Of a DNA stretch of 64,000 bases, positions 57,601-64,000 are shown piece after piece (the stretch's first letter is position 1; each line of letters begins with the position of its first letter). The position numbers were made by a program, and so were the translations under genes. The notes beneath the pieces were generated by a model. The model did not search any database, was not told the DNA's origin, and saw only the letters and a list, made by a program, of their open reading frames with translations. The stretch spans positions 343,317 to 407,316 of the forward strand of contig JADNRX010000014.1 in assembly GCA_015501595.1 (NCBI GenBank). The letters run 5' to 3'. Origin of the DNA: Hymenopellis radicata (Eukaryota; Basidiomycota; Agaricomycetes; Agaricales; Physalacriaceae).

Positions 57601-58515
57601 TCATTTGAACATTCTTCCAACCCCGCTTTTCACAGCTCCCGCCAGCAAATTACCGCCAATGCCACCGAAGCCACCCATAAATGAGGACGATAGGTTATTT
57701 GCCCATCGTTGTTTGGCGTCGCGATCAGCATAGGTAAAACCGATAGCGTTTGTCAGATTGAAGACAAGTGCGAGGATCACGATAGGAATGAATCTAGGAA
57801 ATTTTCAGAGGTCGGTATATGTGCGTCGATTGGAGACGTACGATATCGACAACTTGAGGAACGAAACGATGAGAAGGGCGGACCAGAGGCAAGGAAATAC
57901 GTATAGAGCGATCCAAAACATTCTGGAATTGCCTTCAGCAACAGATAACACGTCAACCCGCCAAGCAGGACGAACTTCTCATCCACTTTGTTCGCAGCCC
58001 CTCGTGCAGGATCACGACTCTCAAACACCCAATAGCTCTCGCCATCATCATCGACCTACATTATAGGTTACTAAGTCTCAAGAAGGGAAAACTATAGTTT
58101 AGTAGGACAGACGAACCTGATTCCAGAATCTTAAACCCACAAGAGTGCGCTGTCAAACGGTCAGTGAATGAAATATCGTTGAAGAGACACAATTTATTAC
58201 CCCCGCCACATTTCGTGTGTTATAAAAGTCCGCTGCAAGTAGGACGACGACTACAACGGTTGACAGCACGTAGTTTTCGGTGAAAAACCCGCACAGAATG
58301 TACACAAGGATCGCGGCGATACGAAAGAGATAGAGCATCAGGAGAGCGAGCGGATGAGAGGACTGTCGGAATATTTGGGCTACACCGGTAGACTCTTGCT
58401 GGGCGGAGGATGCGGAGGAGAGGTGGTTGGGGTTCGGCGAGCGAGATTGCGTTACGGGAGGAGGAAGGATATCCGCGTCCGCATCCGGCTCTATGAGTGG
58501 GGTATTGACGCTCAT
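57601..58515 (-). CDS. TVP23: Golgi membrane protein TVP23
   Basis: About 251 residues from exons 58201-58515, 58117-58149, 57842-58055 and 57601-57793. This DUF846 family of four-helix Golgi proteins acts in vesicle traffic. Motifs: [94 protein letters not shown] and RWANN with a Gly-rich tail. One base is missing in the A4 run at 57915-57918 on the plus strand (T run in the gene); without it the [19 protein letters not shown] helix is lost. Otherwise complete. Confidence 0.87.
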
Positions 58516-59900
58516 GGCTGTCGTAGAGAACGGAGAAGTTCAACAAGTACCAGCACTGACAGCAGCCGTACTATTTCCTAGAATCAGCCTCCGTCGTGGA
58601 TGAGGGGAACACGTTATGTTTCGGCAGAGTCGGCCCGACGACCGTTCAAAAACTGATCACGTTATGTACTAACTGTAAGTAAGCGAGAATCTCAGAATAA
58701 CCTTCTATGGCATATACGCATTGCAAGTTTAGCTACGTTCCTCCACTAGCCACGCATAAATTTCTGTTCTCATTCAAATCAAGCAGAAACCTGATCGCGG
58801 CGACTCCATCAGGACTCCATGGAGATATTTCTTGTCCCAACGGAAAGCATTATAGATGCCCATTCAACTCCGGCTCGTAACCGCAGCGGACAATCATGAG
58901 CTTGGCTGATTGTGTTCCGCGCTGAACTGGAACTTTGAAAAGTCGGAATTGCGAGGTGGCGCTACTATTGAATTCCTCGGTCGATCTCATCCGATTCCGG
59001 TGGCTGTCCCAGGTCCACCGCGGCCTGGAATCAGCGTTGCCATGGCAATGGGGCAGTGACTGGAACGACGAACTTGAAACTATTCTTCTTTGTTGGCAGT
59101 GTACAGCTCAAAAACGTCTCATATCCATGGTTGAAAGATAGAGATGGCCCTGGTCAAAAAAAAACGAGTGAAAATCTTTTGATACAAGCTTATCATCGAG
59201 TTTCATCGATGCAACGAAGTGGAACATGGGGTAATACAGGGTAATACTGACAGGAGTCTTCGGTCAGAAAATCCGCGTGAGGTGCCTGGCGCTTATTGTT
59301 CCCGGCGGTAAGTAGCACTTCCTCGAGAGTCGAGTCGAGCTTGTCTGCAGACCGACAAGGGATTCAATGTTTCGGAGTCCTAAGTTTCATGGGGATGCGC
59401 AGGTAGCCCGAGACCGAATGGTTGCAGCTGTGTCAAGGAGAGTGGCACATGCCCATACTGGATATCCGCGAGGACCCGAGCTGAAGGCGACGTGGCGTAG
59501 CATGGCTCATTTCATTCTGATTTCATTACACCGGTGACCGTGGCCAATTGGGCCAGGCACGGAGAAACGCTAGATTAGAGAGTTTCGCAGAGGTTTCGTG
59601 AATTCATCTGGTTGGATGGTCGCCTGATTCCGCGGCGCTTGCAGCACGGCTTTGGAAAGGCTGAAACGCAGACATGCATTGGCAGAAGCATGAATTAACC
59701 GCAGCCTTGCATGGTTGCTCTTGGACCTCTTGGTACAATGCTGTAGAATTGATTCCCGTGCTCGCTTATTCAACTTTTGATTTGTCCGTGTTTACGCCTT
59801 AGTTGAGCTTGTTGTTGACCACCACCCGCTGTTCACTTTCTTCTTCTCTCTCCCTCTGTCTCTTCGCACGCTGGGCGTGTTTGTGTCCATTTGAACGACA
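58516..59900. other. 1.4-kb intergenic region, nothing recognised
   Basis: No domain-bearing frame, tRNA or transposon end was recognised. The last 130 bases before 59901 are CT-rich, as expected for the phosphatase leader. Confidence 0.4.
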
Positions 59901-61908
59901 ATGGCTCACAGAAAAAGAGCACCTGCTGGTCTCCGCATTAATACGCCTACCAATCCCGGTTTTTCGTCTTCTACCACAACTCTCGTACTGGACGCCAAGG
60001 AGAATGTCGGTTTGACGGAGAAAGAGACCATCAAGGATGAAGGAGAGAGGAAGCCCCGTCGGAATATGAAGAATCTTTCGCTCAATCTGTCTGCCCAGAG
60101 CAGTCCGACGAGCAGCGTGAAGAGTGGTTTCAGCAGCCTGCACAGCGGTTTACCGGCGCCCTCTGCCAAGGCGTTCAACCCACCGCCAACTCCCAGTGGA
60201 TCGGGCCTTCGTTTCCGCCGCCCGTCTGTCGTATCTCTCCCTCCAAAAACGGCCGCCCTCGTTAACCGCAAGGAAAACGTCGACCCAGAGAATACGCCCT
60301 ACGCTGACGGCCCCGTTCAGATTCTTCCCGGTATCTGGCTAGGATCTGAGGACAACGCCCGCGACTTCACAGGCCTTGCCGAACGCAAGATCAAGGCCAT
60401 CCTCAATGTAGCAAAGGAGGTAGCGTCTCCTTTTGACTTGTTCAAACCCCTTCGGTCGTTCGCCTCGACACCCAATCTCAATGCAGTTGGCTCGAAGGAA
60501 CCTTCAGACAGCACGTACTATCCGCCACATTTGGCAAGCGGCCGGCCGGGCATGCACTACCTCAAGTTGATGTGGAGCCACGGCCAACAGGATTTGGTTG
60601 CCCGCGGCTTCCCTGAGGCGATGGCCTTCACAGATGCAGCGGCGGAACGTGGCGATGGGGTACTGATCCACTGTCAATGCGGTATCTCGCGCTCAGCAAC
60701 CATGGTCATTGCCCTCGTCATGCGGGCTGCACGATGCGCTCCCCACACGTCCCCGACCATGTATGGGCGCTCAAGGGTATGCAACCTGCTTATGATTATG
60801 TCAAGCAAAAGAGCACATGTATAGGCCCCAATATGTCGTGCGTCGCGTTCATCATATTTTTTCTGATATTATTTTGATGCTTAACTCGAACGTCCGCCAG
60901 ATTGATATATCAACTGCTTGACTATGAAAGAAAACTGACGGGTGGGAACACCGACTCTGAGAGGAGTTCGATTGCAGAGGAGGAAGAAGAGTGGGGAAGA
61001 CGCCGAAAAATGATGGAAGAGAAGCAGCAGGATGATGGCCAGGAGAGCACATTGGTGATGGAGGAAGCACAGGCTCTAGACCGTGCAATGGAAGATCGCA
61101 TTGCGTCTCGCAAGTCTAGTGCCTCGTCGCTAGGCATGGGGGCAGCTTGGCGTAGCCGATACGGTCACAACCGGAAGCGCACCGGCTCCATCGCCAGCAC
61201 CAGCAATAACAGCATTCTCAGCGAAGATCTGATTGAAGTCGACGAGGAGCGCTCCCTGCTCGGTGTTGGTGGTGGCTTCTTCACCGACGAATCCGGCAGT
61301 TTGTCTTCAGCGAACTCGCCAGACGACGATGGAACGACTCGATATCCACCTCCAAGTGCCCCCATTTGGAAGACCTCCTTCAACTTGCCTCCGCCCCCGG
61401 CATCTGCGAACAGGGCGACCTTTGAACTCGGCGCTAGCAAAGGAAAGAGGCGGCCCTCCCGGTTGCTTCCACCCGTTCCTTCATCGCCGACGAACATTAT
61501 CGTAGACACCTCCGAACAATCTTCCTCTAAACCACCGATTCCCCGGAAACCTTCCCTATCGCTCCGCATGCGCAGTGATTCCCGCAAACCTGCTCCCCCA
61601 CCGTTACATTTACGGCACTCAGTTTTGCAAAAGGCCAACTCCAACGCAGTCGGCTCAACCCTCAATACACCTTCTCAAACATTGTTTGTCTTCCCGCCTC
61701 ACCGACGCTTCCCTCGTCGCGGACACCGTCCACAATGACGCTCTCGAATATGGCTGCCGGAATTCCATTCCCCGCCATGACCCCGCGGGTGTCGACGTTC
61801 CGTTCACATGGAAGGACGAGGAGTTTCATCGGTATCGCCGCCCCACCCACACCAACAACGGCCTATTCCAAGGTCGACGCCAAAGGCTACCTTCATGTTG
61901 GAGAATAA
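59901..61908 (+). CDS. Dual-specificity MAP kinase phosphatase (Msg5-like)
   Basis: About 648 residues in two exons, 59901-60837 and 60901-61908. A Ser/Pro-rich N-terminal region is followed by the DSP domain: GPVQILPGIWLGSEDNARDF, KIKAILNVAKEV, PGMHYLKLMWSHGQQDL and the catalytic loop HCQCGISRSATMVIALVM with nucleophile Cys258 and Arg264. After the domain, VWALKGMQPAYDYVKQKS and NMSLIYQLLDYERKLTG continue, then a long disordered tail with Pro-rich segments. Frame breaks near 60735 and 61688 must be corrected; with the second, the tail continues to VSTFRSHGRTRSF and the stop at 61908 rather than 61738. Such enzymes switch off MAPK pathways. Confidence 0.8.
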
Positions 61909-62629
61909 AACATTATGCTGCTTATGCTATGCTTCCCGTCGCTGGGTTCTCGGTTATCTATTCGTTGCATTCCTGTGGATATTTCTTTCTGTTTCCTCTG
62001 CAATTATTGACATTTTAGCTATTACACGTTATTGTTATGTGCTGTATTTCTACATGTTGTTTTTACGTGACGTTCTTTCTGCCTTAATGACGGTCGCTAC
62101 AAGTTTCTTCTTCGATCTTCGTTCCTTCAGCTTCGGAACACCTTTGACTTTATTTTATTCTTTTCCTGTACTCGCTACCGCTGTGACTATAGTCACGTTC
62201 TCCCGCAGCAATATTATGGGAGCTGGATTCACCACCATGCATCGAAGACTGATTACTTCCACTGCCAGAGACGCCTCGCCTGAATTGACTTGAGCGAGAC
62301 TTGAGCTTGACACCGACAGTCCTCATCGAGGACCAGCCTCAGGTACAGTTCCACGTGGAATCACTCATACCGAACTTCATCCAAACCACAGCATCTTGAG
62401 GAACACATTCGAACTCCAGGACAGGCTCCGAAGCATGCACTTTTGTCGAAGCCTCACCAACGTTGCCGTCCTTAACAACCGCAAAATATTCGGTGAACGC
62501 TCTATTTTCCGAGATAGATATAAAATGCTCTCGCCTGCATGGAGAATCATCGTTACATCTGTGCGGCCTTCCGAATGAAGCTCGGTTAATAGAACTGCTG
62601 CCTAGTGCATCACTTGCCAATATGCTTGG
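61909..62629. other. Intergenic with an unassigned minus-strand open frame
   Basis: The first 400 bases are T-rich and probably the phosphatase 3' UTR. On the minus strand 62339-62620 encodes 93 residues (PVLEFECVPQDAVVWMKFGM near its end) with plausible coding composition but no family I know. It could be a gene fragment or chance. Confidence 0.3.
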
Positions 62630-64000
62630 AGGAATGTTGAAATTGGTTGTGGCGGTGGTTTCATTCCCGGAATCGTCTTCAATCCATCAGAGCAGGTAGC
62701 TTTCCTGCCTTCATCTCGCCTTTCACGTGTATTAACGCGCGTTCCTTCTGTGAAGGGCCTGGCATACGTAACGGACATTGGTGGCGCCTAAAAACTGAAT
62801 TCGGACGATACATGGTCTCCTCTCCTCGACTTCGTTGATAACGACAGGTGGAACTACTGGGGCGTTGATGCCCTGGCTACTGATCCGGTTGAAACAAACT
62901 AACCTACTGTATCTGGTTAGCTCTCTACGATCTATGGGCTTGCAATGCTTTATTCTGATTGCGGCAAGGCTACGGGAATACTAATGACTGGGATCCCAAC
63001 AACGGTCAAATCCTCATTTCAGAAGACTACGGCGCCTCTTTCACGGTTTCAGAATTACCTTTCAGTCGGAGGAAACCTGCTGGACGTGGGCTGTAGTTGA
63101 TTCTTACACAAGTGCCAATGAACAAATCTAACCACCTGTCTTTTCGGGGGAGAGGTCCTCTTACGCGCCCCAAATTCAAATGAATTAATACTGAATGTGT
63201 TTTAGCGCCTAGTCGTTGACCCGAACAGCAACAACATCCTCTTCTTTGGCGTCCGCAGTGGTAATGGGTTATACACGTCTTCGGATTATGATAGCACTTG
63301 GTCCCGCGTGTCTGGGTTAAGCAGTATCGGAAATTATGCACCTGATCCTACGGATTCGACTGGTTATAATATCGATCTCATCGGTAGGTCCTTGACCAAT
63401 CTATGAACTTCCCACCGCCACGTCATGAAAATGCAGGTACTGTGGTATTTCATTCAAATCGACCGTAACGCGTAACGCGACTGGGGTCGAGTACGAAAAT
63501 CGGTCAATGGTAACGGGTAACGGGCTCGCAAGTCGAATAGGTCCGACGCCGGCCCACCGACTTAGCCAAAGATTTGGTGCCTGCGGCGCTGGTTTGGTTG
63601 CATTTTGACGCATCGTGAGTCGAAATTTGGATCTTGTCACGCATCACGGGCCAGCGGTCGAGAAGGTAATCGTAAATTTTTGTAACGCGGCAGAGCCGCG
63701 GTCGATTTGAAGGGAATGCTACAGTATTTCATGGTGACATTTGACGCTTCATATGGTACCGCTGGCTCCGCACCCGGCGAATTTTGTTGGCGTCGCAAGC
63801 AAACGGGACCGATAATATCTTTGTTTAGCGAGGACGCTGGAAGCTCCTGTTAGTTCCTTTCTTCGCGCACCCGTGCTCGTGTTGAACTCGTTGCCGTTTG
63901 CCAGGGGACGCTATTAATGGGCAGCAAACAATATATTCCCTCACAAGGGTGTCATTTCTCCAGCTGAAGGTGTCCTTTACATCAACGTGTAGTTGGAATT
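62630..64000 (+). pseudogene. GH74 xyloglucanase pseudogene, interrupted by a small transposable element
   Basis: The text of a GH74 endo-xyloglucanase is plain: GGGFIPGIVFNPSEQ; then, after an intron, GLAYVTDIGGA; SPLLDFVDNDRWNYWGVDAL; NNGQILISEDYGASFTVSEL; RLVVDPNSNNILFFGVRSGN; YAPDPTDSTGYNIDLIG; and finally VTFDASYGTAGS and GVISPAEGVLYINV. It is broken many times. TAA at 62789-62791 replaces the Tyr of GGAYKLNS. Stops and lost sequence follow near 62898 and a frameshift near 63060. A 285-bp inverted-repeat element sits at 63440-63724, and further shifts occur near 63738 and 63825. No signal peptide or start was found, and the gene runs off the right edge. GH74 enzymes degrade plant xyloglucan, so a functional copy may exist elsewhere. 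Confidence 0.85.
63440..63724. mobile_element. Non-autonomous TA-flanked inverted-repeat element (MITE)
   Basis: A 285-bp element with 26-bp terminal inverted repeats at 63440-63465 and 63699-63724, matching at 22 of 26 positions; the inner 13 bases are identical. TA dinucleotides flank it at 63438-63439 and 63725-63726, as for Tc1/mariner-type insertion. It has no coding capacity. Inside, TAACGCG and GGTAACG motifs recur near both ends. Removing it with one TA restores the GH74 text LIG-ISW-VTFD apart from one missing G, which confirms the insertion point. Confidence 0.8.

Overview
The window is nuclear DNA from a filamentous fungus, most likely a mushroom-forming basidiomycete (Agaricomycetes). 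The signs are eukaryotic housekeeping genes cut by many introns of about 45-60 bases, one gene per roughly 2 kb on both strands, and several protein families I know only from Agaricomycetes. Coding models were built by joining exons so that conserved motifs stay in frame. I ran no database search, so all names rest on remembered family motifs.

Left part (1-25 kb): the 3' part of a SWI/SNF subunit gene (Swi1/ARID); a DEAH RNA helicase with many frame breaks; a tubulin-tyrosine-ligase-family gene; an alpha/beta-hydrolase-like gene; MMM1 (ER-mitochondria tether); RPB8 (shared RNA polymerase subunit); a Ser-rich protein; a Sec7-PH Arf exchange factor; NOP7/pescadillo; SmD2; and an intron-rich 4E-T-like RNA-binding protein. 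Middle (25-45 kb): a long gene-free stretch upstream of a G1 cyclin, a Gfo/Idh/MocA oxidoreductase with two microexons, a conserved basidiomycete protein of unknown function, a metabolic run (FAD oxidoreductase, MFS permease, Avt1-type amino-acid transporter), eIF3k and WDR5/Swd3. Right part (45-64 kb): a GST, a Dlt1-like membrane protein, a secreted CAP protein, a small unknown protein, EMC7, UTP23, carnosine N-methyltransferase, cytochrome b5 reductase, an intronless multi-pass protein, TVP23, a dual-specificity phosphatase, and a decayed GH74 xyloglucanase gene interrupted by a small TA-flanked inverted-repeat element.

The genes are mostly unlinked housekeeping functions. The layout is very compact: five head-to-head pairs have only 65-112 bp between start codons, and several tail-to-tail pairs are 40-90 bp apart. 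The metabolic run at 30-42 kb could be a small nutrient-use neighbourhood.

Three things stand out. Conserved proteins force an unusually high share of GC-AG introns (7 of roughly 110 modelled). There are convincing microexons of 8, 6 and perhaps 3 bases. Many otherwise good genes carry single-base frame breaks, mostly in homopolymers, which points to consensus errors; the GH74 gene, by contrast, is genuinely broken. I found no tRNA or rRNA gene, no CRISPR array, and no clear multi-gene novel system.
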